This document shows, piece after piece, positions 1 to 11,538 of a stretch of 64,000 bases of DNA. Made by a program: the position numbers and the translations under genes. Positions within the stretch are counted from its first letter, which is position 1. Each line of letters opens with the position of its first letter. Source of the DNA: Allodiplogaster sudhausi (taxonomy: Eukaryota; Nematoda; Chromadorea; Rhabditida; Diplogasteridae); contig CALZFC010000243.1 in NCBI GenBank assembly GCA_945643635.1, positions 1,642,501 to 1,706,500 on the forward strand, written 5' to 3'. Below the pieces are notes generated by a model. It was not told where the DNA came from, ran no database searches, and was given only the letters and a program-made list of their open reading frames with translations.

Positions 1-316
1 TGAAATGAGTCCAATATAAGATCCGTATTTTCTCTTCCCTTCAAAATAGGCAAAATTCATCAATAAGTGATAGCTTTCACAGTTGTATTATTAAACCAAA
101 GAAAATGCCATTCGATAGCTATTCGGTTTTTATATCAACATTGGTTTAACAATAATTTTGAATATAATAATGCTAATCCGCGTGATAGTGTCTAGTTAGG
201 AAGGAAGAGCATGAAATTTAGTTCCAAATAATTATACATAGCAATCTACATTCTACTAACTTTCCCCGCCCTTTCCATTACTTCAAGTACAGTTTTTAAT
301 AAGTAAATGTTTTTAG

Positions 317-2512
317 AATAGCGGTTCCAATTGGCACGCTCTTCACTGGTGACTACGTGGGATTCGCACTGCTTTTCGCACCGCTCGCCATGTTGCTGCT
401 CCTACCGGCCCTCTGGCTTATTCTTCCGGTTTAAAAAGAATTTCCAATTATTTTAAATTAAATTTAACGTTTAATATTTCTAATAACAATTGAATATTTA
501 TTATTTCAATATATATAAAAGCATTTTTATCCTTCTTAATAAATAATTTTGTTTCAGGATTCCTTGTCAGTGGAAAAGAACGTGAGCGAAGGAATCAAGA
601 TGATTGATGAGGCTAAACGACTTCTCACAGATGTCGTCGAAATGGCGACATGGTAACTACAACATTGCTGGCTCTTTTTATAGTAGCACTTCGCCAAGAC
701 ACAACATTCACCAGACATTAGGAGAAATGTGATTGAATGAGAAGAAGACAGATCGCAGTTAAAGTAGGGAGGAATGTGCACAATATACTAACAGTGTGCC
801 ACATTTCCACTGCCGTAATCTCACCTCAGTTTAATGCTAAAAGAAGCAAGGGTGAACGCTAATGAGTTCAAGATTTGAAATAAAAAAAACATTAGAATTT
901 GAAGTGCATGCAGTTCCATAATTCTTGTTGACTTATTATAGCAAGACCTTCTGCCTGGTAGCCGTGAGCGCGTCGACAGTCAATTATTACATCTGCGGAT
1001 ATGTCTCGTACATTTATTGTTTTTTTTTATTTAAATTTTTTGAAAATTACATTCATTGTAACCGTTAAATGGATTTAAATTTTTTTAATATTAGAGCTGG
1101 TGGTCGGCTATATTTACGAGCGCCGCGATGAACTTCACCTCGCACAGCAACACCGCCAGCAAGGATGTCTTCCTCGGCCTGTCTTATAGCATGTTAGCTG
1201 ATAGGACGTTCAATATTGTAATTTAGACTCTATTTGGAGGATAAAATAATGCAAAGTGGAGTGAACACAAAATTGACGCTTATCTGTTTAACGCTTTTAT
1301 TTTCCAAGCGTAGATTTTAGGACACTCGCCATTCACTCTGTCGTCGTTGTGCTTGGTGGCTTCGTTGGCTCTATTCTTGTCGTTGAGCTTGCTGAGGTTA
1401 ACAAACATGGATGAATTTTATTAGTTTATTAATAGAAATTATACATTTATAAATCGAAAACTTATCGCCTTGAAGAAGCACATAAGAAGGATATCTTTAG
1501 GATATTGGTTTCTTAACAAATAAAATGTTTTATAGCGCTGGCGAGCCGGTGCCGGTCCTTGCCGTTATATTCGCACAGCGAACGCGCCGCTCTACACAAT
1601 TTCCATAAGCCTCCTCATCTGGACACTCTCCAGATTCGCCTTTCACGAGCTTTTCGTCATCGACTTCATCGCCTCAGTTGTTAGCTACTTTTAAAACGTA
1701 ATAAATAATGTAACTATTTGTTGATGTGCTGAACATTGAATGATTGCAGGCCATGCATTTCATCGGCGTCGTCGCTATAGGAGGCCTCTTCCCGCTCGCG
1801 AACGATATCTTTCTCGTTGGCCATTTTTGATGTTGATACGTAAATAAGTAAATAAATTCATTAGTTTAGTTTAAAAAAAATCATCATAGAGGCCAAAGCT
1901 GTAAAACATACGAATTAACGAACCTGAATGAAAAGTAACATTCAATTTAGCCTTCTCTTCTACTACGCTGTCCTCCTTTAGACTGTCCTCCCTTCCCGCC
2001 TTCACACCTCAGCGATCGCCGCCTTCAATATTCTGCTTTGTGTGAGCGGCGACGCGCCTGCGCCCTACATCACTGGATGGGTCTCATAATTCATTCTTTT
2101 CACTCCCCACTTTTTCGCTGAGTATTCATAATGATAAATGTTTTTTTAATTAACGAAAGATGCTCGTCAAAAAATTAGTATGCTTTTTTTTTGGAATTTT
2201 AATATTTTAATATTAATATTTTTAGTGCATTGATCTCTTCAAAGGCGGCGTTGACTCCCCGGAGAGCAAGTTCTTCGCAACGAAAAGAGTGAGATTACTG
2301 CAGCCTTACTCCTTTTGAAGTTTCACTAATTTTCCTGCTACCCGCTGCATTTTAAAATAATATACTTTTTACTTATAAAATCTTTGCATTTTCAGTCTCT
2401 GCACATCGCGGCCGCCGTGAGTTTCCTCGGCGTGCTCACTTCGCTTCTTGCGATTCGTAGCTTCAATAAGGATAAAAAGAGGGCTGCCGATCGTGCTGTG
2501 GAAAAAAAGTAA
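317..2512 (+). CDS. Spinster-like MFS transporter, C-terminal half (5' end outside or unseen)
   Basis: Ten exons join in one frame: 317-428, 558-652, 942-1002, 1095-1192, 1321-1396, 1536-1676, 1750-1815, 1982-2080, 2226-2288 and 2396-2512 (TAA). The product is a chain of hydrophobic segments (for example HSVVVVLGGFVGSILVVELA) separated by short charged loops, as in a 12-helix MFS carrier. The segment with SAIAAFNILLCVSGDAPAPY matches the conserved late-helix region of spinster (SPNS) proteins, which reads roughly LLGDAGSPYLIG in the family, and SWW in exon 4 fits the family's TM7 region. SPNS proteins move sphingosine-1-phosphate or lysophospholipids across lysosomal or plasma membranes; the substrate here cannot be told. 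The tail is lysine-rich and ends in VEKK. Exon 1 as listed starts inside a codon, so earlier exons lie upstream. Family call is moderate; another MFS subgroup is possible. Confidence 0.62.
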
Positions 2513-2998
2513 CGGAAATTATATAGCTTTTATGTATTTCTCGATAGACGCTGCTGAAGCTCGCGCAGACTTCTGCTTCTTTCGCTGCTGCCGCCGGTTC
2601 CTGCGATTTGGAAGCCTATGTTAATTACTTTTTATATTTTTTTATTAATTACTACCATTTTCTGTGACTTTCTTTGTTATAGCACCATTTATTTTTAGGT
2701 TTTTTTTTAAATGAAGTATCGAATTCGATTTACCTAGCTCATATCGATACTAGAGGAAAATCCCTAAATTCTCTAAATTATCCGAGTCAATCTTCTTGAA
2801 TATCATTCATTTCCTTCAAAAGAGCAACATAGTGTTGCAGGATTCTAAATGTTCTGAAATTTTCTTCTTGTTTCTTTGGATGTATGATGCTTGTTTACCT
2901 TTGCACACGGACAACTACAATTGATGATGCATGCTTTATTGAAGAAGGTTAACATTAGCTCTCTGTGGAGCATGGGCGATTTTGTGCGGTATCGCTCG

Positions 2999-5900
2999 CT
3001 AGGAAACGGTGTAATTGAACTGGATTGGGCCCCGCCCGACCGTTTGGGCCCACAAACGGAGGCCAACTCTGTTCGAGGACGTCTCGAAAGTCTTGACGCC
3101 ATCGGCGAAGCAGCACGATCTGGAGCAACAAGATGTCGAATACACATTATGACTATTATAGGCAATCACATTCGAGTCTCGGACATATGTACATATATCC
3201 ATAAATATTCCACTGTGCCAACGCAAAAACCTTGCACCTATGTACATATATACATACAGTCCCTCCCAGGATCTTGGTACTAAGGAGGGATCGGATGCAT
3301 CGGAGGGATCCAAATGCATCCTCGCTAATAACAATTGTCCTAGTACATACTAAAATATTTTAAACGGTACATTAGTTTGCTCATAGAGAGCGGATGCTCC
3401 TTTTAAAAAATCGATAATTTCTAATCGTTTGATAAGAAGTTTTTGCCTATAAAAAATTACATTTTTAATATTTTTCTAAGAAATTTCTCCTGTACCATTA
3501 TTTTGTCTCTACGCATATCCCCAAATAATAAAATAAAAGATTTTATCATTGTTAACCGAAATCGATCAGACCTTATCACACATGTTCATGTTATGTGAAG
3601 ATTCGCCTTACGATGCTCCTAGGACAATTGTTATTAGCGAGGATGCATTTGGATCCCTCCGATGCATCCGATCCTTCCTTATTGTTAGTACCAAGATCCT
3701 GGGCGGGACTGTATGTACCTTCTGATTGGATGCATCCAGTCGCTGCTGTCAAAGACTTCTAAATGGTAGGTGGGACAGTCACTATCGCACTCCTTGGACT
3801 CGACTTCGCTGGCGATGTAGGAGACACTGAATCGTTTGCCTGTGGGTCCCTGCGCGAGAAAGGGAGTATTTTTTTTATTTAGGAATCTTAGTGTGTTTTA
3901 CTTAAATGAGAGAAAATCGCAGCGTCTCAAGAAATAAGACAATGTTAGAAATAAGAAATAAGACAAAAATAAGACAAAATTCATCGTCGTAACCGTAAAG
4001 AGCGTAATTGCCGGAGCGTACGCCGATGTAGATTGTAAATCTTCACGACGATGATAAGTGGAAAGCATTGTCTCGTGGACCTGAAGCGTAATTTGATCTT
4101 AACCCTTCCTTTTTATTAGTCAATCCAAGTACACTAACATTTTCTCCCAAGATCTTCTCATTGACCGCCTCGGCGCAAGTGTCGCCCTTGAAGAAGTCGG
4201 GGCAGACGCAACGCGAGCAGTCGTCTTGGTTGGGGTAGCCGTCATTTTCACAGACGGGCGGGTTGGCGCAGGTGGACGCAGTTGTTGTGGACGGCTCGGC
4301 AAGAAGGAAGCCAATTAAAAGTTATGCCAGTTAAAGAATTATCCGAGTAAAATGCAATTCATCTTGTCTTAAAACATACATTTAAAAAGGTTTGGGAAGA
4401 CTAATAGCGTCGTTAAATACATATAACTAGATAAGGGGCCAATAAATCTTTAAATTCTAATTTTTGTTGTAGCTGGTAAAATAAAAAAAAAGACTGACGT
4501 TCTCCCCCCTCAACGACGACGTATTCAACGATGAACTCTTGACAATGGGCGCGATTGAAACTGATGATTTCGAGAATTTCTGTTGTTGAAGTCAGCACCA
4601 CATCACCACCATTGTCTTGGCAACAGTATCTCAAGCAAATTACTCATTTCGCAGTCCATAATAATAGCACTGATTACGATGTACATACATATGTATGTAA
4701 GAGAATTATTCAAATTGTTTTTTTTAAGAAACCTGCTAAATCTCTTCGTGAATATCACTGATAAAGTGAGATAAGTAATAAAAAGCAATACCGTGGTCCC
4801 GTGAGCGTGGGTTCCAGACGGAACTCAACTCCGCCGTATGGACAGCCGGGGAAACATTTCGGATGCCCCCCATAGATATCAAAAGACTTGAGCGTTGCTT
4901 TGACCCGCTTACCTGCGGGCGCCTAAGGTATACACTATCAGGATTTCTTCGTGCGAAAATCGTAGCGATCGTTATTCATCGTTTAAGTCCTTCGAATCAT
5001 TAAGTTCTACGCTTCATATAAGAAATTTGTGAAAATCAGCATATGCCGCGGAGGATCTTTTCATCAAAGAGAAATAGGATTCGATTGGGTTCGCTAAGTT
5101 CGTTCTCATCCTCAATTTTGAGGTTAACCATAAGGTAATTATTTCAACTCTTTTCGAGGATGTCTTCCATCTTCCTTGATGTTTTCCGATATCATTTTTA
5201 ACCGTGTCTGCAGATGGCTCCGAATCCAACTCAATATTCTCAACGCACCTCAATAAATTCGATGAGGTAGCCAAATTCATCCAGCACAGCGGCGTCCTCC
5301 CCTATAGAACAATGCGGCGAAACCTTATAAATAGCGGGTGTGGTCGAAGCGGTGATAGTCCGTCCGTAGTACGACATCTGAGAGATACACATATGTATGT
5401 ATGTACGTACATTTGTACATATGTATATGCATGTACATTTAATGGGTGGGAAAGGTATGCTGCAATGGATGTTGAGAACTCGATACGCGAGCGCCCATTC
5501 ATGTGCTCAATCTAAAGGTCTCACCATCTCCGTGCAGTCATCGCCGCCGTATCCGAGAGGGCACAGGCACGTCGTACAGTCGCGCGGATGCGGAAAGCCG
5601 CCGTTTTCGCACTTCGTCGAGTAGCTAGCGCACTTTTCTGAGAATATTTAAAAATGAAATCAATAATGAAAACTGCCAAAACCCACGAAAGGTTTTGCGA
5701 CTCTCAAACAAGTGTCCATGAAGATTCTGGACTCGTACTTTATATTTCCGTACAGAATCTTCACGTCGAATGGTCTACTACTCCCGACGGATCATCAAAT
5801 TGTCCTTTTTGGTTGCATTTCTTTCTTTGTTCTTCCCTTGTTCCCTTTCCAGTCCAGATCTACCGTACCCTTGCAACCGTAGTGCTCGTTCATGACAGAG

Positions 5901-8186
5901 ATGTCGCGGAAGGAGAGAATTTGGGAGCCCATGGTCATCTGATGCTGAGGCGAACGGGCGCTCATCCAATTGTTCCCGCGGTATGAGCCGCTAGAAAGGA
6001 TAAAGAAACATTACAAACTTTCATTTCATACCTGGTAGTTTTGATATGGGGAATTTGACAATTTCGAGAGTGGACCCACAAAAGAGGATTTTCCTGTTCC
6101 TCGATTAAATTGTAAGCTAACGGATAGTGCATGACGCTGCCGTAGTCGTAAGGCATGCCGTAGTTGTCGTTAGTTTCCCGGGTCGCCTTGTCGAATTGGC
6201 TGATCCAACCAACCTATGTACATAATACATGACTCAGGGATGATTACCTGAGAACACCAAATGGAGTAAGTACTGCAAGATTTCCTTTAATCTTCTTTTG
6301 CGAAATAAAAAGAATCATCATTTGTATTTTAAAATATGTGCATTCAGTTGATTGCGGCTATTTGGCAAAAGGAACTTTCTACGCTGATGTATAGAAGGAT
6401 GCTAGAAAGTGTACTTTTGCATTACATATTCTGCCTTTCCACTTATCTGTGTGTAAGCAGCTACTAGATTGCCTTACATCGATATTTTCCTTGTTCACTT
6501 GGATGTAGTCATCTCGGTCGTATCTCGCTTGCTCGTGAAAGAAGCCGAGTGCGTGGGCAATCTCGTGGACAGCCGTGCCGATCTTCAATCAGCTATCTTC
6601 GATAACATTTATTGTGGTCTGTATGTGGGGACAATCATATTCTCGTTAAGCAACTGGCAACTCAAATTTGTCGTATTCTCACTGGAACAGGAAGAACGGG
6701 GAAGCGGCAGAAAGGATTACTGAATTTTGTACAACTAATACTACTTGATACGGAAGAGATGTTCTGGAAAGAGCTTGTAAATGTTCGCCTGACTGTTTCA
6801 CAGCCGTAGCCGAGTGAGATCTCTTGCGGCTGATTTGCTAGAGGTAGCCTGCCAAGATATGTTGACCAGCAACCATCTTCGATAAAGAATCGGACCTGAA
6901 GACAACATTATATGCAAATAAGTCAGTGAACAGATTGCTGAGCTAAATTTACACTAATATGTCATCCAAACAGTTTTTAGAGCAGCTTTAGCGTCATATA
7001 CTTCAGTTTGCCTGCAACTTCTCGCGTCGTACCCTGTACTCGGCGTCCTTGCTCTCGATGAAGTCGATGCACGTGTTATTCTGCCAGATCTCGATCGCCT
7101 TGCGCGCAACTCTCTCTTGCGGTGTGCCAACTGAAGCGTATTATAAGAGAAGAATAAAAAAAAAACACAAAAATCGTTCAAACAGCAATCTCGTCATCAT
7201 ATCGATTGGGGCGGAAAAATTTCTTACTTTTATTTCCCTTATGGTTAATTCTAAGAATTCCCTGCGCACTCATGTACTCGTCAAAGTAGTAGTAGAAGCC
7301 ATCCTGCCAGGTAGTAACTGGGTACCCTTTGATGTATGCCTGACGGCGTGCGCGCGACCCCGATGGAGGATAGAGCTCGTCGATTTGTTCCCTGATATGA
7401 CAAATATCTCTCCATCACTGCAATATTATATACATAAATTTTCTGTGACGTTTAACAATCTGTTGTTCATTTACATATAACCACAAAAATGGCATGCCTT
7501 GTGAGACGAACATCTCCTCCGAAGAGATCCTTTGCGATACCGGCTTTTACGTTAATGCTCAAGATATTATGTTCATCGTCGGCGATTTCTTCTTGATATT
7601 CCTTCGGATTCTGTGAAACAATAAAAAATCCACATGTATTCACATATGTACAGTACCGCTCAATGGCGAGTTGCGCCCTCGGCCAAACGGGCTGAGAGGA
7701 ATATATCGCTCGAGAAAGCGTTTTCAGGCAAATCACATAGGATTTAGCATTAACTAATCGCTGATAAGCGGTACTGTATGAGCATACGTACTGTGTTTTG
7801 TTGCTCCTTATATATCAGCTACTTCATACAAATTAATAAAAGAATTTACCAACCGAATTGTCGTTAACCATTGTCACCTCGGGCGCGTTGCCGAAACCCT
7901 CACTTTGAAGCTTAAGCTTGGCCACCATCTCCGCTCTGATCTCCTTGAGTCGCTCGCGAAGGTATGCCCTATCGGCCTCCTGACTCTAGAGAGAAAAACA
8001 AGCATGTTACATTTTCCGGCACCATTTAAGACAATTCATACCTAATTTAACAAAACTAGCACTCAGAGTAAGTTGGCAAAGTCTTCTTAGTAATCTGGAA
8101 TAAGTCCGTTTATTGACCACAGATATGCCATGAATTGGCAATAGCAGACAGAAGAGAACCAGAAGAGCCGCAGTTCCAACTGCCAT
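2999..8186 (-). CDS. Secreted astacin metalloprotease with EGF-CUB-EGF-CUB tail (NAS-like)
   Basis: Seventeen exons join in frame to about 672 residues: 8186-8121, 7985-7854, 7610-7498, 7391-7228, 7130-7033, 6895-6794, 6582-6478, 6213-6080, 5990-5869, 5637-5525, 5377-5249, 4922-4792, 4629-4515, 4294-4139, 4080-3994, 3849-3719, 3119-2999. In order: a signal peptide ([20 protein letters not shown]), a propeptide, a furin-like RARR site, and the astacin domain with the zinc motif [12 protein letters not shown] and Met-turn SVMHY. Then follow a Cys-rich EGF (CENGGF...[15 protein letters not shown]), a CUB with [11 protein letters not shown] and EFIVEY, a second EGF ([12 protein letters not shown]), and a second CUB ending [15 protein letters not shown]. 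All catalytic residues are present, so an active secreted zinc endopeptidase acting on matrix or cuticle proteins is likely. The exon 3 donor reads AG|GCATGC (GC type). The ends of exons 13 and 15 are the least certain. The last intron holds an inverted repeat. Confidence 0.85.
3250..3718. repeat. Inverted-repeat element inside the last astacin intron
   Basis: Arms of about 90 bp, at roughly 3250-3343 and 3615-3718, are near-identical reverse complements. Both contain TACATACAGTCC at the outer end, then GGATCGGATGCATCGGAGGG, and end with AACAATTGTCCTA. About 270 bp of AT-rich spacer separates them. The outer end of the right arm coincides with the 5' splice donor (GTACATACAG) of the host intron on the minus strand. 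It looks like a MITE-type insertion; no transposase is present and no convincing target duplication was seen. Confidence 0.8.
5388..5433. repeat. TACATA/TATGTA palindromic microsatellite
   Basis: Alternating ACATATGTATGTATGTACGT-like sequence, largely self-complementary. Similar tracts lie near 3185-3258 and 4679-4700 in other astacin introns, and near 35775-35840 in an intron of the unknown minus-strand gene. All four sit in introns. No coding content. Confidence 0.6.
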
Positions 8187-8384
8187 CTGAGAACAAATTA
8201 TTTAATTTAATTAAAAAAAAAAAAATAAATAATTAATTAATTTATAAAAAAAGAAAAGAAACTGGAAAGCTTGTTTCTTATGAAGCGGATGGCTGATGTT
8301 GTACCTGGTGAAGATTCTGTATACGGGCCTCGTATTTATATTGCCCTGAATTCGATGTTGATTTCCTATCCCTCCTTTCCTCTC

Positions 8385-8870
8385 CACAATTCGCAGTGTT
8401 TCTCCTTGATTTCCTACCTCCTTTCATCCATCAATCATCATGAGAATAATATATGTATGTTTCTGAACTGCATCAAATGTTCATTAATTTATCAGAAGTA
8501 TTGCTTGAAGCTTGCTATCCATTTATAAACTCCTCCGCAACATTTTACTGGATTGACAGTAGCAGCGATTAATTCAGGAGTTTTGCAGTAATTCTCGTAT
8601 GAAAATAACAAGATAATGCCTTGATGAAGTAGGCCGACAAGGCAGATTTGATAGTCAATCAACGCAAACAATGGCAGCATCAGCCAGGAACGAAGCTGGC
8701 TTCTCTTCTTCCCGTTACTTGCACCATCACTCATCCATGAGCTATGCAGCTTCACATCCGAAAAATACGCCAGGCAAATTGATTAAAACAAATTGGGTTA
8801 GTGGAAAATTAAGTGCTCTCTCTTCAATTCGCAAAAATAAATTATTTAAACTTTTTTCTTTTGGCCCACA
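8385..8870. repeat. Copy A of the segmental module found upstream of the helicase gene
   Basis: This stretch is repeated, with 5-15% differences by eye, at 9500-9990, 11020-11235 (partial), 16060-16370 and 17595-17946 plus 22043-22160. Shared landmarks are CACAATTCGCAGTGTTTCTC, GATTGACAGTAGCAGCGATT, CAGGAACGAAGCTG and ATACGCCAGGCAAATTG. In copies A and B a short plus-strand frame (8671-8883 and 9797-10057, starting MAxS.RNEA) and a minus-strand frame (8755-8492 and 9878-9618) are both open, but copies D and E carry a stop after HHHSSMI. I treat it as duplicated 5' flank rather than a gene. Confidence 0.75.
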
Positions 8871-8889
8871 AAAGTGTCCATGACCATAG

Positions 8890-9250
8890 AGATTTTTTTC
8901 TTTTTTGTTTAGGATATATCTTAGACATGTCCTAAACCCCTGTGTATTAACATAGGCAGAAGTGGATCTATCCGGTGAATAATTCTACAGTAGCGCTAGA
9001 GAACGAGTTTGAATGCGCGCGCTCATAAAGTTGCCTGTCGCTCGGTCGAGAGAGCATGTGAAATAGGAGGGCGGCTATGACTTACCGTAGCTAATTCTCT
9101 ACCCGCCAGTTTTCACATTACTATTGCTCAGAATGTAATGGAAGAAAATTGCTCAAACTTTCCGGATACATGTTTTACGCCAAGATGAACATGTTCATAT
9201 AGAGAAAAACTTAAGTTAATTATTCCCCGGATACCTCCTTTAAGAAATAA
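8890..9250. other. Gap between segmental copies
   Basis: AT-rich sequence with no open frame of note, no recognisable RNA gene and no clear repeat boundary. It separates segmental copies A and B. Confidence 0.5.
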
Positions 9251-10320
9251 ATTGCCAGGCCACAGTTAGCAAATTGGCATTTACAAACGTACATAACTGA
9301 AAGCATGAAGCTACGTTTAATTTGCATAAAGAAATCAATAGAATTTTCCTAGCTGTAATACCGCTTGTTAGACTGCTGTAGATCTTTCCTCTCTTAATTG
9401 TTTCCCTCTATTTCTCCGTCCCCTCTGTTCTCTCTCTCTCTCTCTCTGTACTTCTTTTCTCTCTCTCTCTTTAATTCTTTTCTCTTTAATTATTTGCATT
9501 CATCTCCACAATTCGCATTGTTTCTCCTTGATTTCCTAGCTCCTTTCATCCATAAATCATCATGAGAATAATATAGGTAAAGCTGTTTCTGAACTGCATC
9601 AAATCTTCATTAATTTATCAGTAGTACTGCTGGTACCTAGCTATCCATTTATAAACTCCTCCGCCACATTGTACTGGATTGACAGTAGCAGCGATTAATG
9701 CAAGAGTTTTGCAGTAGTACTCATATGAACATAACAATATAATGCCTTGATTAAGTAGACCGACAAGGCAGATTTGATAGTCAATAAACGCAAACAATGG
9801 CAACATCTGGCAGGAACGAAGCTGCCTTCTCTTCTTTCCGTTTCTTGCACCATCATTCATCCATGAGCTATGCAGCACAACATCCTAACAATACGCCAGG
9901 CAAATTGGGTAAAACAAATTGGATTAGTGGAAAATTAAGTGATCTCTCTTCTGTTCACAAAAAATATGTTGACATTTTGCTTTTGGCAAATCCAATGACT
10001 AACTGTCAAAAAGTAATTGATCTTGTAGAAAACTATTTCGTAATTTTTTTTGAATAAATGTCCCATCTCGTTTTTATGTGTGCTCTCTATGAACGTCTTT
10101 CCAAAAAGGTAAGTAAGTATTCATGGATAAAGTTATGATATTAACACATTCTCTCTCTCCCTCTCCCTCTCTCTCTCTCTCTCCCTCCCTTCCAGTATCA
10201 AACACACCATACTACTGTGAAGGGCGACCGTAACAGTACTCGTATAACCCCTCTTTTAAACGCAAATAATAAAATATGTCGTAATAGGCGAAAATTCTTT
10301 ATTTCTATTTTTCATCGCTC
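9250..10320. repeat. Copy B of the segmental module, running into helicase pseudocopy 1
   Basis: Begins with a block (GGCCACAGTTAGCAAATTGG onward) that recurs at 17310, continues through a (CT)n tract, the shared module, another (CT)n tract at 10150-10190, and a segment (TTCTTTATTTCTATT...CGCTCTCTATGTGCTCA) that recurs near 16720 and 25255 just upstream of the helicase start. The order of blocks matches the region preceding the intact helicase gene, so this is a copy of that gene's 5' flank. Confidence 0.75.
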
Positions 10321-10493
10321 TCTATGTGCTCACTTTTGAGGCGTGAACTAGTGCTGAACCATTTGTCTTTGTCTGACATATCGAACTCACATGGCTATTT
10401 TTTTGAATTCCAACTAAGCGCGCGAAAAGTACTGCCATTTGCCGCAGTTTCTTTTTCCCATATAGCAGCTTTTCTTTTTCCCATATAGCAGAG

Positions 10494-10970
10494 GTTGTTT
10501 TTGTGCCGATCAGGAAAAAGGAGGATAAGGATAGCAAGGAGGAGACACCAGAGCCAGAGCCAGCTGATATCCCAGATACCCCTCCGCCGATATCGGATAG
10601 AACTGATTGGGATGTCCCCGAAACTCCGCCTCCTCCGCAAGAGGAAGACGGAGAAGGCGATGAAATGCCGGCAACTCCGCCGCCCGCGCCCGAACGACCC
10701 AAGCTTCGTGACATTAACGATGTCCTTGGTAAGAAGTCAGATAACGTGGGCAGAAGTGTTGTCGACAATCTGACTGCTTGCACTGATGATGAGGTTTTTA
10801 AAGCTGTGATATTTTGCACCGCCGGCTGCCGTCCTCGCCGCCCTCAAGAAGTTCTTTGGCTTCTCTTCCTTCCCTCCCCATCAATGGGACATTGTCAATG
10901 GCGTCTTGAATGGAAAAGATCAACTGGTCTTCGTCTTGCTCTTTCTTCTAGTCGAACTCTCTTTCTCTAA
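10494..10970 (+). pseudogene. Broken copy 1 of helicase exons 1-2
   Basis: The frame from PIRKKEDKDSKEETPEPEP through PKLRDINDVLGKKSDN is nearly identical to exon 1 of the intact helicase at 25493. The first 13 codons (MADDDEYDSFDDE) are missing and replaced by a tandem fragment of upstream sequence (TTTCCCATATAGCAG twice). After the exon 1 end (GAG|GTTTTTAAAGCTGT) about 20 bases of intron 1 remain, and the sequence then jumps straight into exon 2, which is recognisable as ALKKFFGFSSF and QWDIVNGVLNGKDQL in another frame. No acceptor is left. Partial intron retention shows a DNA-level duplication with internal deletion, not a retrocopy. Non-functional as a helicase; a short acidic, proline-rich peptide could still be read. 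Confidence 0.85.
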
Positions 10971-11019
10971 TACTCTTACGTCGCGTGTGCTCACTCTGGC
11001 TCGTATGCACTTTAATGCA

Positions 11020-11235
11020 GAAGTTTTTCAGTAATTCTCATATGAAAATAACAACATAATGCCTTGATTAAGTAGGCCGACAAGGCAGATTTGATAGTCA
11101 ATCAACGCAAACAATGTCAGTATCGGCCAGGAACGAGGTTGCCTTCCCTTCTTCTCGTTACTTGCACCATCACTCACCCATTGGATTAATGGAAAATTAA
11201 GTGGTCTCTGTTCTGTTCACAAAACAAAATTTATT
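11020..11235. repeat. Copy C of the segmental module (partial)
   Basis: Contains CAGTAATTCTCATATGAAAA, GTCAATCAACGCAAACAATG, the GCCAGGAACGAGGTTGCC block and TTACTTGCACCATCACTC, then a deletion, then GGATTAATGGAAAATTAAGTG. It is a shortened version of copies A and B. Confidence 0.7.
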
Positions 11236-11538
11236 TCAACATGTAATTCATTAAACATTCCGTGGCACTGCGGATCTTTTTTGTTACCGTTCCATTTATT
11301 CCTGTCGTTTTACCTCAAAACAATATCTAACATTCTTTATTGTGATTTCATCGAGATAATGGTCCAGTCTTTTTTCTACCTTTAATTTTGTGAAATCGCA
11401 TGTGAACGACTCCTCTTAACATTGGACAGTCGTTGTAGCACTTGGGAGGTCACGCTCGAGTCTCCAAATTGGGCAAGCACTGGTTGTCGTAACTCTACAC
11501 TTTTCAATCGGCTTGAAGAGTGCCGACCTCCTGAAGGA

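Noticed and set aside
5014..5280. Additional CUB exon in the astacin gene on the minus strand
   Set aside because: Reading exon 11 to its GTGCGT donor at 5249 joins directly and in phase to the [11 protein letters not shown] exon; the frame further down has no CUB features.
10322..10819. 165-codon minus-strand frame over helicase copy 1
   Set aside because: The same antisense frame appears over exon 1 at 25483-25893; it is a shadow of the Pro/Glu-rich sense frame.
10494..10970. Processed retrocopy of the helicase mRNA
   Set aside because: Bases of intron 1 and the upstream promoter-side flank are present and no poly(A) tract follows, so it is a genomic duplication.
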